The notes: generated from the letters alone by a model not told the origin. Shown: positions 52,010-61,153, counted from the stretch's first letter. The stretch is 64,000 bases of DNA from Rhodococcus sp. WMMA185 (GCF_001767395.1 NZ_CP017014.1:372001-436000), one strand, 5' to 3'. Translations and numbers: made by a program.

Positions 52010-52179
52010 TATGGTTCACTGTTGGAGGTCGTAAGTTTTGTGTTTGTGTTTCCCACGCTCGCAAATCAATGGTTGCGAGCGTTTGGACGTCCTCCACAGG
52101 AATTGTCATAGACGGTCGTGTCAAGGACCCGGGTACCGAAGATGGTTACCTGAAAGTTACTGTGTTAGAGGAGATTTAC
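52010..52179 (+). promoter_or_regulatory. Structured 5' leader of the cold-shock gene
   Basis: TATGGT at 52010-52015 is a candidate -10 box, giving a leader of about 155-160 bases. It contains a perfect 10-base stem (ACGCTCGCAA at 52055-52064, TTGCGAGCGT at 52073-52082) with an 8-base loop, enclosed by an outer stem TGGAGG/CCTCCA (52023-52028 and 52091-52096). E. coli cspA has a leader of similar length that refolds with temperature. A ribosome binding site GAGGAG lies at 52168-52173. Confidence 0.5.
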
Positions 52180-52383
52180 ATGGCAGAGGGCATCGTGAAG
52201 TGGTTCAACTCCGAGAAGGGGTTCGGCTTCATCGCCCCCGAGGACGGCAGCGCTGACGTGTTCGTCCACTACTCGGAGATCCAGAGCAGCGGCTTCCGCA
52301 CGCTCGAGGAGAACCAGCGTGTTTCGTTCGAGATCGGCCAGGGCAACAAGGGCCCGCAGGCCACCGGCGTAACCCCGATCTGA
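52180..52383 (+). CDS. cspA: Cold-shock domain protein
   Basis: 67 residues from ATG 52180 with a GAGGAG ribosome binding site. Single OB-fold CSD with both RNA-binding motifs: [17 protein letters not shown] (RNP1) and [10 protein letters not shown] (RNP2), ending [18 protein letters not shown]. It binds single-stranded RNA/DNA and melts structure. The long structured leader suggests post-transcriptional control. A strong terminator follows 40 bases later, so it is monocistronic. Confidence 0.96.
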   Translation: MAEGIVKWFNSEKGFGFIAPEDGSADVFVHYSEIQSSGFRTLEENQRVSFEIGQGNKGPQATGVTPI

Positions 52384-52423
52384 GAACGCCTATGACTTCC
52401 CGGTTCGCCGGGACGTGACGTTC

Positions 52424-52461
52424 GAGCAAGGCCTCACTCTTCATGGAGTGGGGCCTTGCTC
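52424..52461 (+). terminator. Terminator after the cold-shock gene
   Basis: Arms GAGCAAGGCC and GGCCTTGCTC continue inward as CACTC/GAGTG with one mismatch, around a 6-base loop. Confidence 0.85.
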
Positions 52462-52476
52462 CGTTTACCTATACCT

Positions 52477-52974
52477 TCACTGCCGGCCAAGCGCAGGTTC
52501 GTAACTTCGATCGGAGCGAACGTGGGCCGCCTGGTATCCGAGGTTCATGGCGGAGACCAGCCACAGCATGAGCGCAGAATTCTCCGATGTTCCGAACATG
52601 GCGATCACCGCAGAGCCTCCAAGGGCGGCTGCCACCAAGAATGTTGCAGCCCCGAGGATTTGACGAGGCTTCGGCGAGAAGATCAACACGCAGGTAATCA
52701 TGAGCGCCCATGCAGTGGCCGCCACGATTGCGGCGACCACGAACCAATCCGTCGAGTACAGCGCCGGCCAGGTCCAGGGGGCATCACCGTTGTCGAGGGT
52801 GCAGACGAAGGCCAGCGAGAACGCCATGATGACCACCGTTGCGCTGCCGAGTGTCAGATGCCCCCGGACGAGTGCCTTCCTGCTTGATCCGCGCTCTGCG
52901 GGCGCACTTGGGCGCACCCCCTCTACAGCCGATTGCTGCATCCCCGACAACCTGGACCCTTCCTCGTTCGTCAC
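52477..52974 (-). CDS. Small membrane protein with four helices
   Basis: 165 residues from GTG 52974 (ATG at 52941 is an alternative). After a polar N-terminus of about 40 residues come four hydrophobic segments: LTLGSATVVIMAFSLAFVCT, WFVVAAIVAATAWALMITCV, ILGAATFLVAAALGGSAVIA and SALMLWLVSAMNLGYQAAHV. Short basic or polar loops link them and the tail is basic. Family not recognised; no catalytic motif. Convergent with the cold-shock gene. Confidence 0.7.
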   Translation of the reverse strand: MTNEEGSRLSGMQQSAVEGVRPSAPAERGSSRKALVRGHLTLGSATVVIMAFSLAFVCTLDNGDAPWTWPALYSTDWFVVAAIVAATAWALMITCVLIFSPKPRQILGAATFLVAAALGGSAVIAMFGTSENSALMLWLVSAMNLGYQAAHVRSDRSYEPALGRQ

Positions 52975-53248
52975 GTGATTCGACGCTGCGCGGAGAGTTC
53001 GGTCCTCCGGATGCGAGGTCCGTCGTGGCTGCTGAACTTCCGTCTTGGTCAGGCGCTACCGTATCGGTCCGCGAAGGCGCGGCAACGCCCACCCACCCGA
53101 AATTCTTCGCAAATCGTACACAACCAATAGAAATATCAATATTCACAACAGACCCAATAACCACACAGGCATCACTAGACTGACCCAAGACGCTCCATGG
53201 ACTTTCGCTCGAGTACTTCGGTGACATCCGACGGAAGGGTCTGGAAGA

Positions 53249-54151
53249 GTGACACGCCTCCGTATGAGCCCGTTCGCCGCCGCCATCAAGGCGGCGGTCG
53301 TCACGATCCTGACCAGCGCCTTCTGCCTGGCACTGGCGGTATCGACTACAACGACAGCGTCGGCTTCGGCCGCCGATCTCTTCAACAGCGCACAGGGCAG
53401 ATTCGCCGTCGGCGACACGCGAGGTGCCCTCGCCGACATCGGTGGGGCAGTCGCGAGCGAACCGGGAGATACCAATGCGTTGGCGTTGCAGGCCATCTAC
53501 GCCGACGCGGCAGGCGACCTGATCACCCGTGAGGCCGCACTCTTCCGACTGGGTGCGTTGGACGGTGCCAAGCGCGCCGGCGTCGACAACTTGCTGCACG
53601 CGATCCGGATCGCGTCCTTCACCCCTCCCAACCCGCTTCCGGCCATTGCGGGCCCTTCCACCGCGATCATCGTTCTCGGTTACGGACTGCTGCCCGACGG
53701 AACGATGCGCCCCGAGTTGGTCAACCGCTTGCAGGCGGCGTTGGTCCAGTCGTGGGTTATGCCGTCCTCACCGATCATCGTCACCGGTGGAGCTCCAAAG
53801 AACGGCATCACTGAGGCCGCGGCAATGCAGTGGTGGTTGCAGAACCACGGCGTTCCGGCGAACCGCATCCACGCGGAGCATCGAGCTGCGTCCACGGTAG
53901 GAAATGCACTCAACTCCGTTCCGCTAGCTCGCTCCCTTGGCGCGAACAGCGCCATCATCGTGACCTCCGCCAATCACATTCGCAGGGCTACGGTCGATTT
54001 CAACGTTGCAGGGTTGCCGGTTGTGGGTGCGATGAGCGCCATCACCAGTGCGGGGGAGTTGATCGCCGAACTGATGCCGCTGACCAAGAGGGAACAGCTC
54101 GGCATGTACCGCGACGCGATCAAGGTGTTCGGCATCCCCGGCAGGTACTGA
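53249..54151 (+). CDS. Secreted DUF218 (SanA/YdcF/ElyC-like) protein
   Basis: 300 residues from GTG. A signal peptide of about 42 residues ends [20 protein letters not shown]-like helical segment ([40 protein letters not shown]) precedes the DUF218 domain: [60 protein letters not shown] and [23 protein letters not shown]218 proteins are linked to envelope integrity and lipid-carrier metabolism. Preceded by a 270-base AT-richer gap with no gene. Confidence 0.87.
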   Translation: MTRLRMSPFAAAIKAAVVTILTSAFCLALAVSTTTTASASAADLFNSAQGRFAVGDTRGALADIGGAVASEPGDTNALALQAIYADAAGDLITREAALFRLGALDGAKRAGVDNLLHAIRIASFTPPNPLPAIAGPSTAIIVLGYGLLPDGTMRPELVNRLQAALVQSWVMPSSPIIVTGGAPKNGITEAAAMQWWLQNHGVPANRIHAEHRAASTVGNALNSVPLARSLGANSAIIVTSANHIRRATVDFNVAGLPVVGAMSAITSAGELIAELMPLTKREQLGMYRDAIKVFGIPGRY

Positions 54152-54254
54152 TGCGGCGGGCTATCGGCCGAGGAGGCGTTTGCTCGACCGGTGGCAAAGT
54201 GCGCCATCAGCTGCGTTTCCGGCCATGCCCGGCGAGCGCCTAAGCTCTACACTT

Positions 54255-55187
54255 GTGCTTTCCGTCGTTTCTCACCCCGTCGTCGTCCGAGCCCCGGCCA
54301 AGGTCAATCTGCATCTGGCTGTCGGGGATCTGCGCGATGACGGCTACCACGAGTTGAACACGGTATTTCAGGCACTATCACTGAGCGACACGGTGTCGGT
54401 GACCCCCGCAGACACGTTGTCGGTGGTGGTTCGAGGCGAGGACGCCGCCGCGGTACCCACCGACAGTGACAATCTGGTGTGGAAGGCAGCCGAGATGCTC
54501 GGCGCCGAGTGGGGGCGGCGTCCGGACGTCGAGATCTCCATCGAAAAGGGCATTCCGGTTGCCGGAGGGATGGCCGGCGGAAGCGCTGACGCGGCAGCGA
54601 CGCTGGTAGCGCTGAATGCGCTGTGGCAACTGGACCTCTCACGTGAGGAACTCGACGGTTTCGCGGCGAGACTCGGTAGCGACGTGCCGTTCTCGCTACA
54701 CGGCGGCACCGCATTCGGTACGGGGCGCGGCGAACGGCTATTGCCGGTACTTTCCCGCAGCACCTTCCACTGGGTGCTTGCGCTCGCCAAGGGCGGGTTG
54801 AGCACTCCGGACGTATTCCGGGAGCTGGACCAGCTGCGCGCGGACGGGACTCCGCCGCGCCTTGGCAGCGCGGACGATCTCATGCACGCCCTCACCACAG
54901 GCGACGCCGCGACCCTGGCCCCGTTGCTGGGCAACGACTTACAGGCGGCCGCTCTGTCGCTGAGACCAGGGCTGCGGCGGACGCTGCGGGCCGGGGTCGC
55001 GGCAGGCGCGCTGGCAGGCATGGTCTCGGGGTCCGGCCCGACCTGTGCTTTTCTGTGCGCCGACGCGGATGCGGCGGTCCGGGTGGGCGCAGAACTCGCC
55101 GGTGCGGGGGTGTGTCGTACCGTGCGAGTCGCGAGCGGTCCGGTACCGGGCGCGCGAATAGTCGATGATGCGGAGGAATCGCGCTGA
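54255..55187 (+). CDS. ispE: 4-diphosphocytidyl-2-C-methyl-D-erythritol kinase
   Basis: 310 residues. GHMP kinase of the MEP isoprenoid pathway: [35 protein letters not shown], the ATP-binding [20 protein letters not shown] loop (catalytic Asp nearby), [20 protein letters not shown] and C-terminal [23 protein letters not shown] 54255 fits the domain start; the frame is open further upstream to 54180. TAAGCT lies eight bases before it. The stop overlaps the ABC-F start by one base. Syntenic with Rv1011. Confidence 0.95.
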   Translation: MLSVVSHPVVVRAPAKVNLHLAVGDLRDDGYHELNTVFQALSLSDTVSVTPADTLSVVVRGEDAAAVPTDSDNLVWKAAEMLGAEWGRRPDVEISIEKGIPVAGGMAGGSADAAATLVALNALWQLDLSREELDGFAARLGSDVPFSLHGGTAFGTGRGERLLPVLSRSTFHWVLALAKGGLSTPDVFRELDQLRADGTPPRLGSADDLMHALTTGDAATLAPLLGNDLQAAALSLRPGLRRTLRAGVAAGALAGMVSGSGPTCAFLCADADAAVRVGAELAGAGVCRTVRVASGPVPGARIVDDAEESR

Positions 55188-56977
55188 TGGCGAATCTGAT
55201 CAACCTCGAGCAAGTGTCGAAGTCGTTCGGGATCAAGCCGCTACTCGAATCGGTGTCACTCGGCGTTCACGAAGGTGAGCGCATCGGCGTCGTCGGGCTC
55301 AACGGTGGCGGCAAGACGACCATGCTCGAGGTGCTTGCCGGGGTGGAGGCGCCCGATTCCGGACGAGTCAGCCGAGTCGGCGGTCTACGGATGGCGGTAG
55401 TGACCCAGCGTGGCGCCCTGCCGACCGGTGCGAGCGTCGGCGAGGTGGTTCTGGGGCCGCTGGGCGTGGCCGATCACGAATGGGCCGGCGACGCCCGGAT
55501 CAGGTCGATCCTGGCGGGAATCGGCATCGACAATCTGGGCCTGGACGTGAGGGTCGACGATTTGTCCGGAGGTGAACGTCGCCGGGTGGCACTGGCCGCC
55601 GCACTCGTCCAGGACCTCGACCTTCTGGTGCTCGACGAGCCCACCAACCACCTGGACGTCGAGGGTGTGCAGTGGCTGGCCGGGCATCTCGTGGGCCGTC
55701 GCAGCGCGCTGGTCGTCGTGACCCACGACCGGTGGTTCCTCGATACCGTCGCCAACCGCACCTGGGAGGTGGTTGGCGGCAAGGTCGAGAGTTACGAGGG
55801 TGGCTACGCAGACTGGGTCTTCGCCCGCGCCGAGCGGGCGCGTCAGGCCGACGCTGCGGAGGACCGTCGTCGCAACCTCGCCCGCAAGGAATTGGCGTGG
55901 CTGCGGCGTGGCCCTCCGGCTCGAACATCCAAACCGCGCTACCGGATCGAGGCGGCCGAGGCGTTGATCGCGGACGTGCCTGCGCCCCGCAACACGGTGG
56001 CATTGGCGTCGTTCGCGCAGCGCAGGCTCGGCAAGGTCGTCATCGAACTCGAGGACGCGCGCCTCGATACACCCGATGGCCGGGTGCTGGTGAACAACCT
56101 CACGTGGCGACTGGCTCCCGGAGAACGGGTCGGCTTGGTCGGGGTCAACGGCTCCGGTAAGACGACCCTGCTGCGCACTCTCGCAGGTGAGATCGAACCA
56201 GCAGCAGGCAACCGCATCCAAGGGAAGACCGTCAGTATCGGATGGCTCCGCCAGGAGCTCGACGACCTGCCGACCGACATGCGGGTTCTCGAGGCAGTCA
56301 AGGACGTTGCCGAGCGAATCACGTTGGGTGACAAGGAAATATCAGCTGGGCAGTTGGCTGAACGACTCGGCTTCACCCCGGCCAGGCAGCGGACCCCGGT
56401 CGGCGACTTGTCGGGTGGCGAGCGTCGTCGCCTTCAGCTGACCAGGGTATTGATGGCCGAGCCGAACGTCCTGTTGCTCGACGAGCCGACCAACGACCTC
56501 GACATCGACACGTTGCAACAACTCGAGGATCTCCTCGACGGCTGGGCCGGCACGATGGTGGTCATCAGCCACGACCGATACCTCATCGAGAGGATCTGCG
56601 ACACGAATTGGGCGCTGTTCGGCGACGGAAAGCTGACCAACCTGCCTGGCGGCATCGAGGAGTATCTGCGTCGCAGGTCGTCGATGGGCGGCAGCGGTGC
56701 CCCGTCGGTTGCCTCGGCGGCCGGCGGAGCCTCGGCGCCGCGCCAAACGCAAACACGCGACGGTGCGGCCGATCGCGCCGCCCGCAAGGAACTGGCCAGG
56801 CTCGAGCGTGCGGTGACGAAATTGGAAGATCGAGAGCGGAAGCTTCACGTGAAGTTGGCCGAGGTAGCAACCGACCCCGACGAACTTCAGAAGTTCGACG
56901 CCGAACTCAAGGCTGTGGTCGCCGAAAAGGAAGCCACCGAGGAGCAGTGGATGGAACTGGCGGCCGAACTGGAGTAG
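55187..56977 (+). CDS. ABC-F family ATP-binding protein
   Basis: 596 residues, two ABC domains and no membrane segments. First domain: Walker A VVGLNGGGKTTMLEVL, signature DDLSGGERRRVALAAAL, Walker B LDLLVLDEPTNHLDVEGV. Linker about 220-280. Second domain: LVGVNGSGKTTLLRTL, GDLSGGERRRLQLTRVL, VLLLDEPTNDLDIDTL. Catalytic Glu is intact in both. A C-terminal helical hairpin (KELARLERAVTKLEDRERKL, FDAELKAVVAEKEATEEQWM) follows a Ser/Gly/Ala linker. ABC-F proteins act on the ribosome. Translationally coupled to ispE. Confidence 0.93.
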   Translation: MANLINLEQVSKSFGIKPLLESVSLGVHEGERIGVVGLNGGGKTTMLEVLAGVEAPDSGRVSRVGGLRMAVVTQRGALPTGASVGEVVLGPLGVADHEWAGDARIRSILAGIGIDNLGLDVRVDDLSGGERRRVALAAALVQDLDLLVLDEPTNHLDVEGVQWLAGHLVGRRSALVVVTHDRWFLDTVANRTWEVVGGKVESYEGGYADWVFARAERARQADAAEDRRRNLARKELAWLRRGPPARTSKPRYRIEAAEALIADVPAPRNTVALASFAQRRLGKVVIELEDARLDTPDGRVLVNNLTWRLAPGERVGLVGVNGSGKTTLLRTLAGEIEPAAGNRIQGKTVSIGWLRQELDDLPTDMRVLEAVKDVAERITLGDKEISAGQLAERLGFTPARQRTPVGDLSGGERRRLQLTRVLMAEPNVLLLDEPTNDLDIDTLQQLEDLLDGWAGTMVVISHDRYLIERICDTNWALFGDGKLTNLPGGIEEYLRRRSSMGGSGAPSVASAAGGASAPRQTQTRDGAADRAARKELARLERAVTKLEDRERKLHVKLAEVATDPDELQKFDAELKAVVAEKEATEEQWMELAAELE

Positions 56978-57035
56978 TACGGACGCGGTACCGCTCTCGT
57001 TGCCGCATAGCCCTCGTCGGTGATTCGGCCTACCA

Positions 57036-57065
57036 TTACGGTAGCCGATATCGAAATCCGATAAT
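57036..57065 (+). promoter_or_regulatory. padR promoter with operator copy 1
   Basis: CCGATATCGAAATCCGATAA begins at 57045; it contains two CCGATA hexamers 13 bases apart and the inverted repeat TATCG-N5-CGATA. It overlaps a plausible promoter (TTACGG at 57036-57041, GATAAT at 57060-57065). A near-identical 21-base sequence lies before the DoxX gene at 59323-59343. Confidence 0.55.
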
Positions 57066-57163
57066 TGAGGGTTGGTGCAGGTGATGGCTCACTTCGATTC
57101 TCTGCAACAGAGACCTGTTCCTGACTTTCGGTGCCCGTTTCACGGGTGCGATCGGAGCGTCCG

Positions 57164-57481
57164 ATGAGTCAGTTTCTTCGCGGTGCAGTACGGCTCCACG
57201 TTCTCCACCACGCGTCTGAGAAGCCGATCCACGGGGCGTGGATGGCCGAGGAACTCGCCCATCACGGCTATCACATTTCGCCGGGCACCCTGTATCCGAC
57301 CTTGCATCGGATGCAGTCCGACGGGTTGTTGACCTCTACCCACGAGGTTGTCGACGGGCGGACCCGCCGGGTGTACGCGATCACCGACAGCGGTCGGGCC
57401 GCGCTGGCCGAGGAACGGCACGCCCTGGCAGAACTAGCCCGCGAAATCCTCGGTCCCACCCACTTGGAAGAACCCTCATGA
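57164..57481 (+). CDS. PadR family transcriptional regulator
   Basis: 105 residues from ATG 57164. The wHTH is SQFLRGAVRLHVLHHASEKP, HGAWMAEELAHHGYHISPGT, LYPTLHRMQSDGLLTSTHEV, then the wing DGRTRRVYAITDSGRAALAE and a short dimerisation helix. PadR proteins repress neighbouring transporter or detoxification genes and release DNA on binding small molecules. The stop overlaps the permease start (ATGA), so the two are coupled; the operator-like sequence upstream suggests autoregulation. Confidence 0.9.
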   Translation: MSQFLRGAVRLHVLHHASEKPIHGAWMAEELAHHGYHISPGTLYPTLHRMQSDGLLTSTHEVVDGRTRRVYAITDSGRAALAEERHALAELAREILGPTHLEEPS

Positions 57482-58785
57482 GTACCACACATCCCACGCT
57501 TGCCCGCCGACTCGACACCAAGGATGCTGTGGTCATCGGACTTGGGTCGATGATCGGGGCCGGCGTGTTCGCCGCATTCGGTCCCGCAGCGAGGGCCGCT
57601 GGTGCGGGCCTGCTGATCGGCTTGGCGATCGCCGCAGTCATCGCCTTCTGCAACGCAACCGCATCCGCTCAACTCGCGGCGACTTATCCGACGTCCGGGG
57701 GAACCTACGTCTATGGACGTGAGCGACTTGGACCGTGGTACGGATTCGCGGCCGGATGGGGATTCGTGATCGGCAAGATCGCCTCCTGCGCGGCAATGGC
57801 GCTGACATTCGCGTCCTACGCGGTGCCGGGGCCGTGGTGGGTACAGCGCCTGGTCGCCGTGGTGGCGGTGCTCGCCCTAGCCGGTCTGAACTACCGCGGA
57901 GTGACCCGGACGGCCCTGTTGACGCGAATTCTGGTCTTCTGCACGTTGGTTGCGCTCATGGTGGTCGTTCTCGGAATCGCGTTCAGCGGCGGGGCCGACC
58001 CTTCTCACCTCGGTAGCGCGGGTGGGTGGTGGTCGGGCGGCTTCTACGGGATCCTGCAGTCGGCGGGACTGCTGTTCTTCGCGTTCGCGGGGTACGCGCG
58101 GATCGCGACGATGGGGGAGGAGGTCAAGGACCCGGCCCGCGTCATACCGAAGGCGATCACGGTCGCCCTTTCGATGGCGGTCGTCATTTACCTGATCGTC
58201 GGGGTCTCGGTGCTGCTCGGCGCCGGAGCGGACCGGCTTGCTGCTACGACGGCGCCACTGGCCGAGGCGGTCCGTGTGGCCGGGGTCGGGACGCTGGTGC
58301 CGGTGGTGGCACTGGGCGGCGCATTGGCCAGCCTCGGTGCCCTGCTCGCCCTGATCACAGGTATAGGCCGGACCGGCCTGGCTATGGCCCGCAATCGTGA
58401 TCTGCCGAAGTGGCTCGACGCGGTGCACCCACGCTACGGGGTTCCCCATCACGCCGAGATCGCACTTGCGATTGTGGTCAGCGCGCTCGTACTGACGGTA
58501 GACCTGCGTGGCGTGATCGGCTTCTCCTCGTTCGGGGTGCTGGTCTACTACGCGATCGCCAACGCGTCGGCATACACCCAACCTGCCGAGCAGCGTCGGT
58601 GGCCCCGCTGGCTGAACGTCCTCGGTGTGCTCGGGTGTCTGATCCTGGTCGTCACGCTGCCTCCGACGTCGGTATTGGCCGGAGTCGTCATGTTCGCTGT
58701 CGGGTTTGCCATCCGCGCTTTCGTTCTGTGGAGGCGGAGCCACGCCCAGGCTCCGCAGGAGGAGGGACTCGCCCGGGCGGATTGA
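57478..58785 (+). CDS. APC family amino acid permease
   Basis: 435 residues from ATG 57478, overlapping padR by four bases. About 12 transmembrane helices. The first helix has the family signature DAVVIGLGSMIGAGVFAAFG (GxG substrate-binding break); others include TSGGTYVYGRERLGPWYGFA, GLLFFAFAGYARIATMGEEV with KDPARVIPKAI (the consensus amphipathic region) and NRDLPKWLDAVHPRYGVPHH. Related to the YhdG/CAT type. Substrate probably an amino acid or amine, sensed by the coupled PadR. Confidence 0.9.
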   Translation: MSTTHPTLARRLDTKDAVVIGLGSMIGAGVFAAFGPAARAAGAGLLIGLAIAAVIAFCNATASAQLAATYPTSGGTYVYGRERLGPWYGFAAGWGFVIGKIASCAAMALTFASYAVPGPWWVQRLVAVVAVLALAGLNYRGVTRTALLTRILVFCTLVALMVVVLGIAFSGGADPSHLGSAGGWWSGGFYGILQSAGLLFFAFAGYARIATMGEEVKDPARVIPKAITVALSMAVVIYLIVGVSVLLGAGADRLAATTAPLAEAVRVAGVGTLVPVVALGGALASLGALLALITGIGRTGLAMARNRDLPKWLDAVHPRYGVPHHAEIALAIVVSALVLTVDLRGVIGFSSFGVLVYYAIANASAYTQPAEQRRWPRWLNVLGVLGCLILVVTLPPTSVLAGVVMFAVGFAIRAFVLWRRSHAQAPQEEGLARAD

Positions 58786-58791
58786 TCTGCC

Positions 58792-59313
58792 TCATGACGC
58801 CTCCGGGGCTGGGACTTCTCGCACTCTACGCCGACGTGCCTGCCTGGCGAGCCAGGCGTCGAGAGAGATCCGGCCCGGGCCGAGAAGAATAAGTGCGATC
58901 AGACCAAGCAGCATCGACCAATCGGCGCGGGCCTCGTGGGCCATGTCCCAGAAGCCCCGCAGTTGTGGGCTCAGACCGCTGGCCCCCCACATGATCGGGA
59001 TCTTGGTGAGAACGATGGCCAGCGAGATGTCCACCAGCAAGGGTATAGCTGCCACGCGGGTGAGCAGTCCCACGAGAATCATCAGGCCGAGTACCGTCTC
59101 GGCGAGCCCGTCGAGATAGCCGAAGAAGTAGGGGGCGGGCACCGGAACGTCCTCGAAACGCCCGCCGCCGAGCTCGTCGGGGTACAGGAACTTCTGAATG
59201 CCCTCGGACAAGAACACCGCACCGACGAGGATCCGGAGGAAGATCAGCGCCCCCGGACCATCCGCCTTCAGCCAGCGCGTCCATCGGGTGTCACCTTCAA
59301 GATGTGTCACCAT
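58792..59313 (-). CDS. DoxX family membrane protein
   Basis: 173 residues. Four transmembrane helices with the DoxX pattern: GALIFLRILVGAVFLSEGIQ then KFLYPDELGGGRFEDVPVPA, FGYLDGLAETVLGLMILVGL, AIPLLVDISLAIVLTKIPIM and SMLLGLIALILLGPGRISLD. Ends with a basic tail. Ribosome binding site GGGAGA before the ATG. It converges on the permease gene with a six-base gap, and its promoter region carries the second copy of the padR operator-like sequence, so all three genes may be one regulon. Confidence 0.88.
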   Translation of the reverse strand: MVTHLEGDTRWTRWLKADGPGALIFLRILVGAVFLSEGIQKFLYPDELGGGRFEDVPVPAPYFFGYLDGLAETVLGLMILVGLLTRVAAIPLLVDISLAIVLTKIPIMWGASGLSPQLRGFWDMAHEARADWSMLLGLIALILLGPGRISLDAWLARQARRRRVREVPAPEAS

Positions 59314-59322
59314 AATCGTCTC

Positions 59323-59343
59323 CCGATGTCGATTTCCGATATC
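59323..59343 (-). promoter_or_regulatory. Operator copy 2, upstream of the DoxX gene
   Basis: Read on the plus strand, CCGATGTCGATTTCCGATAT matches the padR copy CCGATATCGAAATCCGATAA at 16 of 20 positions, including both CCGAT cores and TCGA. It lies 10-30 bases before the DoxX start. Confidence 0.55.
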
Positions 59344-59531
59344 TGCCCTTCGACGGTACCGACGTCTCTCGAGTCGAGCGCGCTGGACTACTTTGTTACC
59401 TTTTCGTGTCCTGGATCTCAGTAGTAGCCTGCATGATCCGCATCAAACCAGGGAATTACAGATGCACCTATAGATCCTCGGACCGATCTGCAGTCCAAGG
59501 CTTACATGTGCGCTGCACAGGAGGCGGGGTC

Positions 59532-60017
59532 ATGGATTTCGAAGATCTCGAAGCGATCAAGAATATAGAGCAGCTCAAGTATCGCTACTCCCGTGCGCTC
59601 GACACCAAGTCCTGGGTCGAATTCGCGGATACGATGGTTCCGGATGTCACCGCGACGTACAGCGAATACCTCACCTTCGATTCTCGTGACACTTTCGTGT
59701 CCTTTCTCGCGAACACACTCGGCACCCGCGTGATCACCGAACACCAATGCGGCCAGCCAGAAATCACGGTTACTGGCGATACGGCAGTAGGGGTGTGGTT
59801 TCTCGCAGACACGACGATGATTCCCGAGGACGGAATGCTGCTGCGCGGATCCGCCTACTATCACGATCGCTATATGAGGTGTTCGGACGGAAAATGGCGG
59901 ATCACATACACCGGATATGAACGCACCTGGGAATCGGTGGCGGAACTCTCGGATCTGCCGAGTTTCCGGCTCACCTCCAACAAGTGGGCGATGGCGCAGC
60001 CTCCGCCGTCCATGTGA
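59532..60017 (+). CDS. SnoaL-like / NTF2-fold protein
   Basis: 161 residues from ATG 59532 (AGGAGGCGGGG upstream). SnoaL_4-type: LEAIKNIEQLKYRYSRALDT, KSWVEFADTMVPDVTATYSE, VITEHQCGQPEITVTGDTAV, GVWFLADTTMIPEDGMLLRG, YYHDRYMRCSDGKWRITYTG. The fold forms a hydrophobic pocket; some members are dehydratases or isomerases acting on steroids or aromatics. Arg-Tyr and Asp-His pairs typical of such active sites are present. Eleven bases precede the VOC gene, indicating an operon. Confidence 0.87.
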   Translation: MDFEDLEAIKNIEQLKYRYSRALDTKSWVEFADTMVPDVTATYSEYLTFDSRDTFVSFLANTLGTRVITEHQCGQPEITVTGDTAVGVWFLADTTMIPEDGMLLRGSAYYHDRYMRCSDGKWRITYTGYERTWESVAELSDLPSFRLTSNKWAMAQPPPSM

Positions 60018-60028
60018 GGTAAGAGCAG

Positions 60029-60442
60029 ATGTCTTCGAAGAGCCCGGTTCCCGGTGCGCTGCCGTACCTCACGGTGCGGCGCGGAGCCGAGGCCATCGAC
60101 TGGTATTCAAAGGTCTTCGGCGCAGACGTCGTCGGCGAACCCATCATCATGGAAGACGGCCGGGTAGGTCACGCCGAACTACGGTTGCCCACGGGAATGA
60201 TCTATCTGGCCGAAGAGTTCCCCGAAATGGGCCTGACCGCGCCGGAATCCGGTTCGACATCGGTGAGCCTGATGTTGCCGGTCGAGGACCCCGATGACGT
60301 CCTGGCGAAAGCCCACGATGCAGGGGGAACCGTGGAGCGGTGGATTTCGGAAGGACACGGCCACCGCAATGCCACTCTCATCGACCCATTCGGTCATCGG
60401 TGGCTGCTCGTCGGACCGATGGATGCCGCCACGCCTGGCTGA
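60029..60442 (+). CDS. VOC (glyoxalase/PhnB-like) family protein
   Basis: 137 residues. PhnB/YdcJ-type vicinal oxygen chelate protein: GALPYLTVRRGAEAIDWYSK, VFGADVVGEPIIMEDGRVGH, AELRLPTGMIYLAEEFPEMG, SVSLMLPVEDPDDVLAKAHD and GHGHRNATLIDPFGHRWLLV. Two beta-alpha-beta3 modules are visible. Metal ligands are not obvious at both canonical sites, so enzymatic activity is uncertain. Cotranscribed with the SnoaL-like gene. Confidence 0.88.
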   Translation: MSSKSPVPGALPYLTVRRGAEAIDWYSKVFGADVVGEPIIMEDGRVGHAELRLPTGMIYLAEEFPEMGLTAPESGSTSVSLMLPVEDPDDVLAKAHDAGGTVERWISEGHGHRNATLIDPFGHRWLLVGPMDAATPG

Positions 60443-60457
60443 GGGTCGGGGCCGCGA

Positions 60458-60463
60458 TAATGT
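60458..60463 (+). promoter_or_regulatory. -10 box, leaderless start of pdxH
   Basis: TAATGT is followed by six bases (CGGCAC) and the ATG at 60470. Confidence 0.5.
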
Positions 60464-60469
60464 CGGCAC

Positions 60470-61153
60470 ATGTCGACTGAACCCGACCCCGCGTCGTATC
60501 CGGACACCCGCGCTTGGATTCGCGCTCTTCCTGCGCTCAGCGGCGTCACACTCCCGTTCGCGAAGGTATTGCCGGACACGCCCTGTGAGTTGTTTCTGCA
60601 GTGGATCAGGGAGGCTGTCGCCGCCGATGTTCCCGAACCACAGGCCGCGGCACTGTCGACAGTGGATGCTGACGGGCGCGCCGACTCCAGGTTCCTACTG
60701 CTCAAGGACGTGAGCGAGACGGGATTCTGGTTCTCCGGTGACGCGCACTCGCCGAAAGGGCGCGATCTGGCATCGAATTCCTCTGCGGCACTCACCTTCT
60801 ACTGGCGCGAATTGGGCAGGCAGGTGCGGGTGCGGGGATCTGTGAAGGAGGGCGAGGCGGCAGTGTCGGCTCGAGACTTCCGGGAACGTTCCGTCACCGC
60901 GCGGGCTGTGGCTGCCGCCAGTCGACAGAGTGAGGTGTTGGGCGATCCCGCCGAATACGACCGCGTCGTCGCGGCCGCGGTCGCTCGGATCGAAGCCGAT
61001 CCCGACTTCGTCTCGGACAGCTGGCGGGCATGGTGCCTGGTCCCCGATAGCGTCGAGTTCTGGCAGGCAGACCCCGGACGCCGGCACCAGCGGCGGCTCT
61101 ATCGGCGGGGTGCCGAAACGGGAGGGTGGACCGTAGCGGAGCTGTGGCCCTGA
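60470..61153 (+). CDS. pdxH: Pyridoxamine/pyridoxine 5'-phosphate oxidase family protein
   Basis: 227 residues, FMN split-barrel. PdxH landmarks: FLQWIREAVAADVPEPQAAA, LSTVDADGRADSRFLLLKDV, FSGDAHSPKGRDLASNSSAA, LTFYWRELGRQVRVRGSVKE (FMN-phosphate and substrate Arg), SARDFRERSVTARAVAAASR and C-terminal VEFWQADPGRRHQRRLYRR, the WQ-x5-RLHDR-like motif that contacts FMN. It oxidises PNP or PMP to PLP. The C-terminal motif is slightly divergent (RLYRR for RLHDR), so a related substrate cannot be excluded. Confidence 0.87.
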   Translation: MSTEPDPASYPDTRAWIRALPALSGVTLPFAKVLPDTPCELFLQWIREAVAADVPEPQAAALSTVDADGRADSRFLLLKDVSETGFWFSGDAHSPKGRDLASNSSAALTFYWRELGRQVRVRGSVKEGEAAVSARDFRERSVTARAVAAASRQSEVLGDPAEYDRVVAAAVARIEADPDFVSDSWRAWCLVPDSVEFWQADPGRRHQRRLYRRGAETGGWTVAELWP

